A stretch of DNA of 11,921 nt from an uncultured Oscillospiraceae bacterium (GCA_958403605.1 CATXYA010000014.1:1-11921), one strand, 5' to 3'. Numbered from the stretch's first letter, positions 1 through 6,576 are shown. Notes: generated from the letters alone by a model not told the origin. Program-made: numbers and translations.

Positions 1-912
1 GGGAAGCTGTACGCCATCCCCTGTGTGAACGCCCTGTACGGCATCGTCCTCAACAAGGATATGTTCGACGAGGCGGGCATCGAGATCCCCACCAGCTGGA
101 CGCTGGACGAATTCCGGGACATCGCCAAGCAGCTCACTCACGGAGAAGGGGCGGACAAGGTGTACGGCATGTTCTTCAACACCCAGCAGGACCTTACCTA
201 TCCGTTCCAATTCTTTGCCACCCAGACGCTGGGACCGAACGTTTATTACAGCGACGACCTCTCGCAGACGAATTTCACGGCCGGGGACAATGTCAAAAGC
301 GTGCAGACCGTCGTGGACATGATGCTGGCGGACGGCTCCGCGCCCACCCATTCCGACAGCGTGACACAGAAGCTGAGCCAGGAGGGCATGTTCCTGGCGG
401 GCAAGTGCGCCATGACCATCGGCCCCTGGATGGTGCGCAGCATCAAGGACACCACAAATTATCCCCACGACTTCGTCACGGCCTTCGCGCCCTATCCCGT
501 CCCCTCGGCGGATGCCCCGGAATATTACGCGCAGGGCGGCGCAGGCGATTTCATGTCCATCAACCCCAAGTCCGACCATATCGACGCGGCCTGGGAATTT
601 GTGAAATGGTATTCCCGCGGCGGCATGCTGCCGCTGGTGGGCGGCGGCCGCGTGCCCCTCAACGCCACCATTGAGCCGCAGGCGGTGCTCGACGCTTTCC
701 TGGAAGGGGGAGAGGACCTGCTGGAGCCCACGACGACACAGGCGGTCCTGCTGGCGCCCCGCACCAACTACGCGCCAGAGGTCGTGTCTGACAAACACCC
801 AGAGGTGCTCAAGATCCTGCAGCAGGAGCTGGAGGCGATCTACCTCGGCAAGACGGAGGCCGCTCAGGGGCTCGCCGCCGCCAAGACCGAAGCGGACAAG
901 CTGCTGGGCTGA
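1..912 (+). CDS. Carbohydrate ABC transporter substrate-binding protein (5'-truncated)
   Basis: The frame is open from base 1, so 303 residues are visible and the signal peptide/lipobox end lies outside the window. A GTG at 25 is internal, not the start. The protein resembles family 1 extracellular solute-binding proteins that capture sugars outside the membrane. Typical features are GIVLNKDMFDEAGI near the visible N-terminus, then EGMFLAGKCAMTIGPWMV, where the GK.AM..GPW pattern is characteristic of the family, and a Trp/Tyr-rich C-terminal lobe (AAWEFVKWY). The stop at 910-912 is followed by a strong hairpin and then two permease genes, the usual order for a sugar importer. The sugar cannot be told from sequence. 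The family call is secure. Confidence 0.9.
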   Translation, partial: GKLYAIPCVNALYGIVLNKDMFDEAGIEIPTSWTLDEFRDIAKQLTHGEGADKVYGMFFNTQQDLTYPFQFFATQTLGPNVYYSDDLSQTNFTAGDNVKSVQTVVDMMLADGSAPTHSDSVTQKLSQEGMFLAGKCAMTIGPWMVRSIKDTTNYPHDFVTAFAPYPVPSADAPEYYAQGGAGDFMSINPKSDHIDAAWEFVKWYSRGGMLPLVGGGRVPLNATIEPQAVLDAFLEGGEDLLEPTTTQAVLLAPRTNYAPEVVSDKHPEVLKILQQELEAIYLGKTEAAQGLAAAKTEADKLLG

Positions 913-918
913 AAACAG

Positions 919-946
919 GTGGTGAAGCGAAAGATCGCTTCACCAC
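919..946 (+). promoter_or_regulatory. Intercistronic hairpin between binding-protein and permease genes
   Basis: Arms GTGGTGAAGCGA (919-930) and TCGCTTCACCAC (935-946) are perfect reverse complements around a 4-base AAGA loop. The hairpin starts 7 bases after the binding-protein stop and is followed by TTCCTTTT (947-954). Hairpins at this place in sugar importers are known to protect the abundant binding-protein mRNA from 3' decay or to act as partial terminators. The short interrupted T-tract would give leaky termination at most. The structure is certain; the role is inferred. Confidence 0.8.
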
Positions 947-954
947 TTCCTTTT

Positions 955-961
955 AAAGGAG
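955..961 (+). promoter_or_regulatory. Ribosome binding site abutting the annotated permease ATG
   Basis: AAAGGAG at 955-961 touches the ATG at 962 with no spacer, which is unusual. An in-frame GTG at 965 would give a 3-base gap, the same as the AAAGGAG-AGA-ATG layout of the amidase gene at 10001-10013. The site therefore argues that translation may begin at GTG 965, one codon later than the first ATG. Confidence 0.6.
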
Positions 962-1855
962 ATGGTGAAACTGAAGCTTTCCAAAAAGGCGAGACAGAAC
1001 ATCGCCGGGTATCTTTTCATCCTGCCGAACTTTCTCTGCGTGCTGCTCTTCCTGCTGGTACCCATCCTCTTTGCCGGCTTCATCAGTTTTTTTGAATGGG
1101 ATTACACCGAAGGCTTCGGCGCCTGGGAATGGGTGGGGCTGGGCAACTATCTCCGCATGTGGTCCGACCAATGGTTCCTGGACTCGCTGTGGAACACCGT
1201 GGTGTTTGCGTTTTCTGTCGTTCCAGCGACGGTGATCCTCTCGGTGGTCCTGGCCGAGCTGCTGGACAAATTCTGCTACGGCAGCAAGCTGATCCGTCTG
1301 GCGCTGTTTTTGCCCTACATTTCCAGCATCGTGGCTGTTTCCGCCGTGTGGACGATGATGTATTCCGATTATGGGCCCATCAATCAATTCTTGAAGTTCC
1401 TGGGCATCCACGATCCCCCCACCTGGCTCACGGATTACGACTGGGCGCTGCCCGCCGTCATCATCGTGACGATATGGATCAACATTGGCTACAACGTGAT
1501 GATCTATTACGGCGCCATCGGCACCATCTCCAAGGATTATTACGAGGCCGCCCAGCTTGACGGCGCGGGCAGTGTGAAAAGCTTTTTCGCCATTACACTG
1601 CCCTCACTGCGGCCCACCACGTTTTTCCTGGTCATCACCAATTTCATCAGCTCCTTCCAGGTGTTTGGGCAGGTCATGGTCATGACGCGCGGCGGGCCAG
1701 GCACCTCCACCCATGTCCTGAGCTATTACATCTACACCACCGCCTTTAACTTTTACGACATGGGCTACGCCTCGGCGATCTCCTGGGTGCTGTTTGCTAT
1801 TATCCTCATCATCACACTGGTACAGTGGAGGGGGCAGAAACGGTATGCTGCATAA
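962..1855 (+). CDS. Sugar ABC transporter permease, MalF/UgpA type
   Basis: This is a 297-residue integral membrane protein, a normal length for the first permease of a CUT1-type carbohydrate importer. A short basic N-terminus (KLKLSKKARQ) precedes a long hydrophobic segment at about 17-43. Further hydrophobic segments lie near 76-98, 108-130, 160-184, 216-240 and 270-290, for six in total. The cytoplasmic EAA loop that docks the ATPase is clear at about 194-214 (YEAAQLDGAG, then ITLP). It overlaps the next permease by 11 bases, so the two are probably translated together and form the heterodimeric channel. The start could be GTG 965, because the ribosome binding site directly abuts ATG 962. 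The substrate is unknown. Confidence 0.93.
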   Translation: MVKLKLSKKARQNIAGYLFILPNFLCVLLFLLVPILFAGFISFFEWDYTEGFGAWEWVGLGNYLRMWSDQWFLDSLWNTVVFAFSVVPATVILSVVLAELLDKFCYGSKLIRLALFLPYISSIVAVSAVWTMMYSDYGPINQFLKFLGIHDPPTWLTDYDWALPAVIIVTIWINIGYNVMIYYGAIGTISKDYYEAAQLDGAGSVKSFFAITLPSLRPTTFFLVITNFISSFQVFGQVMVMTRGGPGTSTHVLSYYIYTTAFNFYDMGYASAISWVLFAIILIITLVQWRGQKRYAA

Positions 1856-2705
1856 CAACACCTTCCGGCGCCGGCTGCGCCGGTGGCTGGTGACAGCCCT
1901 CGTGGGGGCTGTGGCCTTCACAATGATCATCCCTTTTCTGTGGATGCTGTCCGCTTCCTTCAAGACCCCTCAGGATGTGATGAAGCTGCCCATCCAGTGG
2001 CTGCCGGGTTATTTCTACCCCAACAATTATCAGATCGTGTGGAACATCGGCGACCTGGCGCCGCGGGACTACCACTTTGCGCACAGCTATTGGAACTCGG
2101 TCGTCGTCACTTTTTTCACCGTCGTAAGCAGCCTGATCACCAGCTCGATGGCGGGTTATGCCTTCGCCAAGATCGATTTCAAGGGTCGGGACGCCATTTT
2201 CCTGCTCTATCTGGCGACGATGATGGTGCCGTCGGCGGTCACGCTGATCCCCAAATTCATCATCTTTGAAAAGATCGGCTTTATCGGCACGCTGCTTCCC
2301 ATCATCGTCCCGCGCCTGGTGACGGTGACGGGCACGTTTTTCATGAAGCAGTACTACCTGCAGGTGCCCAACGAGATCAAGGAATCGGCCGTGATAGACG
2401 GGGCGGGCGAGCTGACGATCTGGGCGCGCATCATGGTGCCCATGGCGGGCACGCAGTTTGCCTCGCTGGGCGTGCTCGCCTTCCTGTGGAACTGGAACAA
2501 CTATGACGAGGCACTGGTGTTTCTGACAAAATGGCAGAACTACACCATCCCCATCGCCCTCAACAACTTCATCGAAGAGACGCTCACCCAGTACAATCTC
2601 ATCATGGCGGCGTCAGTCTCGGCACTGGTGCCGGTATTCGTCCTGTTCATCCTGGGGCAAAATTTTTTCATTCACGGTATCACGGACGGCGCGGTCAAAG
2701 GCTAG
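1845..2705 (+). CDS. Sugar ABC transporter permease, MalG/UgpE type
   Basis: This is a 286-residue partner permease. I chose ATG 1845 because GGAGGGG lies upstream at 1827-1833 and the following residues (MLHNNTFRRRLRRW) form the usual basic cytoplasmic tail before the first membrane segment at about 15-37. An upstream TTG in the same frame would add an unlikely polar extension. The EAA loop is at about 177-199 (EIKESAVIDGAG, then MVP) and the C-terminus GITDGAVKG is typical of MalG-type subunits. The start overlaps the end of the previous permease, which implies translational coupling. An oxidoreductase gene follows after 28 bases. No ATP-binding subunit is found in the visible operon. Confidence 0.93.
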   Translation: MLHNNTFRRRLRRWLVTALVGAVAFTMIIPFLWMLSASFKTPQDVMKLPIQWLPGYFYPNNYQIVWNIGDLAPRDYHFAHSYWNSVVVTFFTVVSSLITSSMAGYAFAKIDFKGRDAIFLLYLATMMVPSAVTLIPKFIIFEKIGFIGTLLPIIVPRLVTVTGTFFMKQYYLQVPNEIKESAVIDGAGELTIWARIMVPMAGTQFASLGVLAFLWNWNNYDEALVFLTKWQNYTIPIALNNFIEETLTQYNLIMAASVSALVPVFVLFILGQNFFIHGITDGAVKG

Positions 2706-2733
2706 TGCCGCCCTGGAAAAGGAGAGGAACCAA

Positions 2734-4095
2734 ATGGAGCGATTCCCTTACAGCAAAGAGATCGGCAGTTGGGAGCCGGAATACGATGTGGTGGTGCTGG
2801 GCGGCGGTTCCGCCGGGATCTGCGCCGCCATCGCGGCCGCCCGGCAGGGCATGCACACGCTGCTGGTGGAGAATACCGGCTGGCTGGGCGGTATCGGCAC
2901 CACCGCCGCCATGGTGGAATTCGGCGCCATCGTGCGCGGGGGCGTGCGCGTGGTGGGCGGCGTGCCCTACGAGCTGATGCAGCGCATGCGCCGCTTCGGC
3001 GCGGCGGAATACAAGGCCGAATACAATGGCCATACCGAGGGCCTGTACTTTGCGCCGGAAACGTTCGCCCATGTCGCCATGGCCATGTGCGAGGAGGCGG
3101 GCGTAGAGCTTCTGCTGCACACCCGTTTCATCGACAGCGTGGTGGAAAACGGAAGGCTGGCCCGCGTGCTGGTGGACAATAAGGCGGGGCTGCACTTCCT
3201 GTGCGCCAAGGTCTTTATCGACTGCACGGGAGACGGGGACGTGTTTTTCAAAGCGGGCCTGCCTTATGAGTTGGGACGCCTTTCGGACGGCGGCACTCAA
3301 CCCATGACGCTGGTATTTTTCGTGAACAACGTGGATTATGCGCATTTCCTGCGCGAGGTGGAGCGCGAGAGCAACGGGGACCCCGACCCCTATTTCGTCA
3401 AGCAAGTGGCCAGGGCCAAGGCCGACGGCAAGTTTCGGATCCCGATCACCCGCCCCGGTTCCACCGGGCCTGTGCCGCGCTATGGCCGCCCCTATGATCT
3501 CTCGTGCTGCGAGGTGTTCGTCAACGGGACCAATATTTTGGGAAAGAGCGGCGTGGACGCCCGCGCGCTCTCGGCGGCCGAATGCACGGCGCGCAAGCAG
3601 ATCTACAATATGTACGAGTTCCTGCGGGCCTACATCCCGGGCTTTGAAAAATGTTACATCAGCCACGTGCCCTGCGAGATCGGCGTGCGCGAAACACGCC
3701 GCCTGCGCGGCGCCTACATGCTGTCGCAGGAGGATCTGCTGGGCCAAAAGCGCTTTGCGGACCGCATCGCCATTGGCTTCAACACCATCGACATCCACCA
3801 GGTGGCGGGAGAGGATTTCGACCTCACTCATTTTGGGCCGGGGCAGTATTATACCGTCCCCTACCGCAGCCTCATCAGCCCGGCGCTGGCAAACCTTCTT
3901 GTCGCCGGGCGCTGTATCTCGGCCACTCACGAGGCACTGGGCGCCGTGCGCGTCATGGTGAACACCATGCCCATTGCCGAGGCGGCGGGTACGGCGGCAG
4001 CCTGCGCCGTGCAACAGGGCGTGCCCGTGCAGCAGTTGGACGTGGAGCGGCTGCAGGCGGTACTGCGGCAGAACGGCGCGATTTTGGAAGTATAG
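2734..4095 (+). CDS. FAD-dependent oxidoreductase (FAD_oxidored family)
   Basis: This is a 453-residue, probably cytoplasmic flavoprotein. The N-terminal Rossmann fold is clear: DVVVLGGGSAG (18-28) is the dinucleotide-binding glycine motif and E46 at the end of the second strand would bind the FAD ribose. WLGGIGT (50-56) follows, then IDCTGDGDV (162-170) and a C-terminal LLVAGRCISATHEALG motif that closes the FAD site, all typical of the PF12831-like FAD-dependent oxidoreductases. RETRRLRG at about 319-326 is also conserved in this group. The start has an excellent ribosome binding site (AAGGAGAGG, 2719-2726, 7 bases before ATG). It lies 28 bases after the permease, so it is probably co-transcribed and may oxidise the imported sugar, a sugar acid or a derivative. 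The substrate is not predictable. Confidence 0.88.
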   Translation: MERFPYSKEIGSWEPEYDVVVLGGGSAGICAAIAAARQGMHTLLVENTGWLGGIGTTAAMVEFGAIVRGGVRVVGGVPYELMQRMRRFGAAEYKAEYNGHTEGLYFAPETFAHVAMAMCEEAGVELLLHTRFIDSVVENGRLARVLVDNKAGLHFLCAKVFIDCTGDGDVFFKAGLPYELGRLSDGGTQPMTLVFFVNNVDYAHFLREVERESNGDPDPYFVKQVARAKADGKFRIPITRPGSTGPVPRYGRPYDLSCCEVFVNGTNILGKSGVDARALSAAECTARKQIYNMYEFLRAYIPGFEKCYISHVPCEIGVRETRRLRGAYMLSQEDLLGQKRFADRIAIGFNTIDIHQVAGEDFDLTHFGPGQYYTVPYRSLISPALANLLVAGRCISATHEALGAVRVMVNTMPIAEAAGTAAACAVQQGVPVQQLDVERLQAVLRQNGAILEV

Positions 4096-4133
4096 CGTGC
4101 CACGTTTCCCCCCCTCCGGGGTGTCCCCGCGCA

Positions 4134-4167
4134 GGAAAAATTTTTCCCGAACGGAAAAAGGCCTTTT
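4134..4167. repeat. Nested A/T palindromes upstream of the trmO-like gene
   Basis: Three overlapping inverted repeats lie in 34 bases: GGAAAAATTTTTCC (4134-4147, perfect), TTTTTCC-CGAAC-GGAAAAA (4141-4159, perfect 7-bp arms), and AAAAGGCCTTTT (4156-4167, perfect). They can pair in mutually exclusive ways. There is no clear T-tract after a GC-rich stem, so this is a poor terminator for the oxidoreductase gene. It may be a weak terminator, a curved DNA element or a protein site. The gap 4096-4133 otherwise shows only a C-rich/G-rich run. Confidence 0.55.
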
Positions 4168-4192
4168 AGTATCCAAATGCTTCTGCTATCAT
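4164..4192 (+). promoter_or_regulatory. Putative extended -10 promoter of the trmO-like gene
   Basis: TATCAT at 4187-4192 is preceded by TGC (4184-4186), forming an extended -10 element. The -35 hexamer 17 bases upstream, TTTTAG (4164-4169), is weak. Predicted transcription would start near 4198-4200, inside the GTAC palindrome, leaving a leader of about 36 bases. This is a motif-based prediction only. Confidence 0.45.
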
Positions 4193-4196
4193 GAGG

Positions 4197-4215
4197 GTAC
4201 GGTACCGTACAGTAC
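4197..4215. promoter_or_regulatory. GTAC palindrome, likely operator at the transcription start
   Basis: GTACGGTACCGTAC (4197-4210) is a perfect 14-base palindrome. It is also the core of four consecutive 5-base GTACN units (4197-4216). It lies just downstream of the candidate -10 TATCAT and ahead of the ribosome binding site, a classic place for a repressor. The cognate regulator is unknown and no regulator gene is adjacent on this unit. Confidence 0.55.
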
Positions 4216-4235
4216 AAGATGACAGGAGAAATAGC

Positions 4236-4718
4236 ATGAATACGAAAACATTGACATTGACGCCCATCGGGGTGCTTCATCAGGGAGAAGACGGTGCCTT
4301 TGCCGAGATTTTTCCGCCCCACCGCCCGGCCCTTGCGGGGCTGGCGGGGTTCAGCCATGTGCAGCTGATCTGGTGGTTCGACCGGCCGCCGGAAACAGCG
4401 CCCGCGCCGGGCTGGACCGAGCGCAAGCCCTACCGCCGCGGGCCGGAGGTGCTGGGCGCCTTCGCCACCCGCACGCCGCTGCGGCCCAACCCGCTGGCGC
4501 TCAGCTGCGCGGGGCTGTTGGCGGTGGACGAAGAGGCGGGCGTGCTGCGGCTGGACTATGTGGACGCCGCGGACGGCACACCGCTGTTCGACCTCAAGCC
4601 CTACACCCCCAGTGTGGACCGGGTGGGCAGCCCGCAGGTGCCCGCCTGGTGCGCCCACTGGCCCGGGGACGTGGAGCATTCGGGCGATTTTGCCTGGGAA
4701 GAGGAATTCAATTTCTAA
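4236..4718 (+). CDS. TrmO/TsaA-like tRNA methyltransferase
   Basis: This is a 160-residue protein of the TrmO (YaeB/TsaA) family. Characterised members use S-adenosylmethionine to N6-methylate t6A at position 37 of threonine tRNA. The two family signatures are present: GAFATRTPLRPNPLALS (74-90) and DGTPLFDLKPYTP (113-125). GFSHVQLIWWF (38-48) matches the conserved strand before them. It lacks the C-terminal extension of E. coli-type TrmO, and its N-terminus (IGVLHQGEDGAF) lacks the usual proline-arginine-glutamine segment, so it may be a divergent paralogue with another substrate. ATG 4236 is chosen for AGGAG at 4224-4228. Its own promoter and terminator make it a single-gene unit. Confidence 0.85.
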   Translation: MNTKTLTLTPIGVLHQGEDGAFAEIFPPHRPALAGLAGFSHVQLIWWFDRPPETAPAPGWTERKPYRRGPEVLGAFATRTPLRPNPLALSCAGLLAVDEEAGVLRLDYVDAADGTPLFDLKPYTPSVDRVGSPQVPAWCAHWPGDVEHSGDFAWEEEFNF

Positions 4719-4722
4719 ACAG

Positions 4723-4752
4723 AAGGGCCCCGCATTTTTGCGGGGCCTTTTT
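4723..4752 (+). terminator. Intrinsic terminator after the trmO-like gene
   Basis: GGCCCCGCA (4726-4734) pairs perfectly with TGCGGGGCC (4739-4747) around a TTTT loop. It is followed by TTTTT (4748-4752), and flanking AA/TT can extend the stem. It begins 4-7 bases after the stop codon. Confidence 0.93.
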
Positions 4753-4786
4753 AGACAAAACCCGCAATGTCCGAGAAAAAGATAGC

Positions 4787-4815
4787 TTGACATCGTAAAC
4801 TTGATGTACTATAAT
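4787..4815 (+). promoter_or_regulatory. Consensus sigma-A promoter of the marR-nmrA-flavodoxin operon
   Basis: TTGACA (4787-4792) and TATAAT (4810-4815) are separated by exactly 17 bases, a perfect match to the housekeeping consensus. Transcription should start near 4822. Such strength usually goes with tight repression, and inverted repeats overlap the -10 region. Confidence 0.93.
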
Positions 4816-4837
4816 TTAGTAAATCGAGTTTACGAAA
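4795..4837. promoter_or_regulatory. Probable MarR autoregulatory operator pair
   Basis: The right-hand site GTAAA-TCGAG-TTTAC (4819-4833) is a perfect 5-bp-arm palindrome. Allowing one mismatch it extends to TTT...AAA at 4815-4837. A weaker copy, GTAAA-CTTGA-TGTAC, lies at 4795-4809, exactly 24 bp upstream, inside the promoter spacer. Seen another way, CGTAAACTTGAT (4794-4805) and ATCGAGTTTACG (4823-4834) are inverted with 11 of 12 bases matching. Size and placement over the -10 and start fit two MarR dimers blocking RNA polymerase. Confidence 0.7.
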
Positions 4838-4849
4838 CAGGAGGCCTCT

Positions 4850-5278
4850 ATGGAACAGCTGGCCCAAGCCGCGGAGGAAATTTCTCTTTTCTGCCGGCTT
4901 CATCTCAACGCAAAAAAAGAGCTTCCCATCCGTTCCAGCGAGATGGGGATGCTGATCTATCTGTGTAAAACAGACGGCAGCAAAACGCCGATGGGCGCGG
5001 CGAACTTTTTTAAGGTCAGCAAAGCGATGGCGACCAACATGGTCACCGCGCTGCGCAAAAAGGGTTATCTGGAAAAACGCCCGGCGCCCGGAGACGGCCG
5101 CAGCAGCCTGCTGTGCCCCACTGAACAGGCGGTGCAGCTGGTGGAAAGCACCTATCAGGAGTATTACCGAGACATGGAGCTGCTGCGGGAAAGGATGGGC
5201 GCGGCGGATTTCAGCGCGCTGATCTCCCTGCTGGAAAAAGCAAATCAGATTTTATTGGAGGAAAAACAGCATGGGTAA
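4850..5278 (+). CDS. MarR family transcriptional regulator
   Basis: This is a 142-residue winged-helix DNA-binding protein of normal MarR length. The recognition helix is around 57-71 (SKAMATNMVTALRKK), followed by the wing GYLEKRPAPGDGRSS (72-86), whose D-R pair is the family hallmark. The flanking N- and C-terminal helices would form the dimer interface. Cysteines at 15, 39 and 89 leave room for thiol-based sensing, though this is not shown. The start is fixed by AGGAGG (4839-4844), 5 bases before ATG. It is the first gene of a three-gene operon and overlaps the next gene by 8 bases. It most likely represses its own operon through the palindromes over its promoter, with release by a small phenolic, quinone or oxidant signal. 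Confidence 0.92.
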   Translation: MEQLAQAAEEISLFCRLHLNAKKELPIRSSEMGMLIYLCKTDGSKTPMGAANFFKVSKAMATNMVTALRKKGYLEKRPAPGDGRSSLLCPTEQAVQLVESTYQEYYRDMELLRERMGAADFSALISLLEKANQILLEEKQHG

Positions 5279-6140
5279 GATCATGATCACCGGCGCGCTG
5301 GGCAACGTGGGCGGCTACGCGGCAAAGTACGCCATCCAAAACGGGGACGCCGTGCGCTGCGCGGACATCAGCCTGGAAGCCTTGCGGGCAAAATACGGGG
5401 AGGCGGCGGAGGCCGTGCGGTTCGATTTCACCGATCCCGCCACCTTTGCCCCCGCGCTGGCGGGGGTGGACCGGGTGTTCATCATGCGCCCGCCTCATTT
5501 GGGCAAGCCCGAGGACCTGAAGCCCTTTGTACAGGCGCTGGCCCGGCAGGAAGGCATCCGCCTGGTGAGCTTCCTCTCTCTGCTCGGCGTGGAGCACAAC
5601 CCCATGCCCCCGCACCACAAGATCGAAAAATACATCGAGCAGGCAGGGCTGCCTTACTGCCACCTGCGCCCCAGCTTTTTCATGCAGAACATCAGCGGCG
5701 TCCATGCCTTCGAGATCAAACACTTTGACCGCATCGTGGTGCCGGTGAAAAACGCGCTGACCAGCTTCATCGACGCCGAGGATATCGGCGAGCTGGCCGC
5801 CAAGGTGCTGCACGAGCCGGAAAAGCATCAAAACCGGGGCTATTCCATCACCGGGCCGCAGGCCCTGGATTATTGGCAGGCGGCCAAAATTTTATCCGAG
5901 GAATTGGGGCGGCCCATCACCTATGCCGACCCTAAGCCCGCCCTGGCCAAACGGTATTGGATCGATGTGCGCGGGCTGGAGAAAGAATATGCCACGGTGA
6001 TGGGCATGCTGTATTTGATGACCCGCATGGGAACGGCGAAAACGGTCACCTCCACCTTCGGGGAAGTCATGGGCAAACAGCCCCAGAGCTTCCGCCGGTT
6101 CGTGCAAAAAAATTTGCAGGCATGGGAGAGAGAAGCATGA
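5271..6140 (+). CDS. NmrA-like NAD(P)-binding oxidoreductase
   Basis: This is a 289-residue atypical short-chain dehydrogenase of the NmrA/quinone-reductase-like group. The N-terminal Rossmann motif TGALGNVGG (7-15) binds NAD(P), D32 of CADIS suggests the end of the second strand, and DRVFIMRPP (about 67-75) is the fourth strand. HHKIEKYIEQAGLPY followed by LRPSFFMQN is a strong family signature and replaces the canonical YxxxK catalytic pair. Members act as NADPH-dependent quinone reductases or as redox sensors that lack catalysis. GGAGG at 5257-5261 precedes the ATG, which overlaps the MarR gene by 8 bases. The next gene, a flavodoxin, starts in an ATGA overlap. The set suggests defence against electrophiles or quinones; the exact substrate is unknown. 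Confidence 0.88.
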   Translation: MGKIMITGALGNVGGYAAKYAIQNGDAVRCADISLEALRAKYGEAAEAVRFDFTDPATFAPALAGVDRVFIMRPPHLGKPEDLKPFVQALARQEGIRLVSFLSLLGVEHNPMPPHHKIEKYIEQAGLPYCHLRPSFFMQNISGVHAFEIKHFDRIVVPVKNALTSFIDAEDIGELAAKVLHEPEKHQNRGYSITGPQALDYWQAAKILSEELGRPITYADPKPALAKRYWIDVRGLEKEYATVMGMLYLMTRMGTAKTVTSTFGEVMGKQPQSFRRFVQKNLQAWEREA

Positions 6141-6553
6141 AAACAGCGGTACTTTATTATTCCTACACCGGAAAGACCAAGGCGCTGGCCGAACAGAGGG
6201 CCGGGGAAGAGGGGGCGGAGCTGATCGAGATCCGGGAGCGCAAGACCCGCTCCACCCTGGGCGCCTACGTGGCGGGCTCCCTGGCCGCCAGGCGGCAGAA
6301 GAAAGCGGAGATCCTCGCGGTTCCCCGCGGCCTGTCCGCGTTTGACCGCTTCCTGGTCCTGGTCCCCCTTTGGGCGGGCTTTCCCGCGCCGCCGTTCAAC
6401 AACATCCTAGACCTGCTGCCCACAGGCAGCGAGGTGGAGCTTGTCATCACCTCCGGCAGCGGAAATTCAAGCGGCAGCAAAGAAAAAACAATGGCGCTCG
6501 CCGCCGCCAAGGGCATCAAGATCGTCAGCTACCAAGACGTAAAGACTGCTTGA
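6137..6553 (+). CDS. Small flavodoxin family protein
   Basis: This is a 138-residue FMN-binding protein. The phosphate-binding loop SYTGKT (9-14) directly follows the first strand (MKTAVLYY), matching the T/S-x-T-G-x-T flavodoxin motif. LVLVPLWAGFPAPPFNNIL is the strand and loop that stack on the flavin in flavodoxins of the clostridial NAD(P)H-reductase type. The start at ATG 6137 is set by an ATGA overlap with the upstream NmrA-like gene and by the motif position. The same frame is open upstream but has no ribosome binding site there. It is likely to pass electrons within the operon, for example with the NmrA-like partner, under MarR control. It is slightly shorter than classic flavodoxins (about 140-170 residues). 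Confidence 0.87.
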   Translation: MKTAVLYYSYTGKTKALAEQRAGEEGAELIEIRERKTRSTLGAYVAGSLAARRQKKAEILAVPRGLSAFDRFLVLVPLWAGFPAPPFNNILDLLPTGSEVELVITSGSGNSSGSKEKTMALAAAKGIKIVSYQDVKTA

Positions 6554-6576
6554 GGACGATCCTTTTTGCAGAACAG

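Noticed and set aside
2695..4176. A 493-codon open frame on the - strand across the FAD oxidoreductase gene
   Set aside because: It has His/Arg/Ala-rich composition without recognisable domains and runs opposite a gene with clear FAD-binding motifs and a good ribosome binding site.
5957..6136. An upstream extension of the flavodoxin frame inside the NmrA-like gene
   Set aside because: The flavodoxin phosphate loop must follow the first strand that begins at ATG 6137; the extension is out-of-frame NmrA coding sequence.
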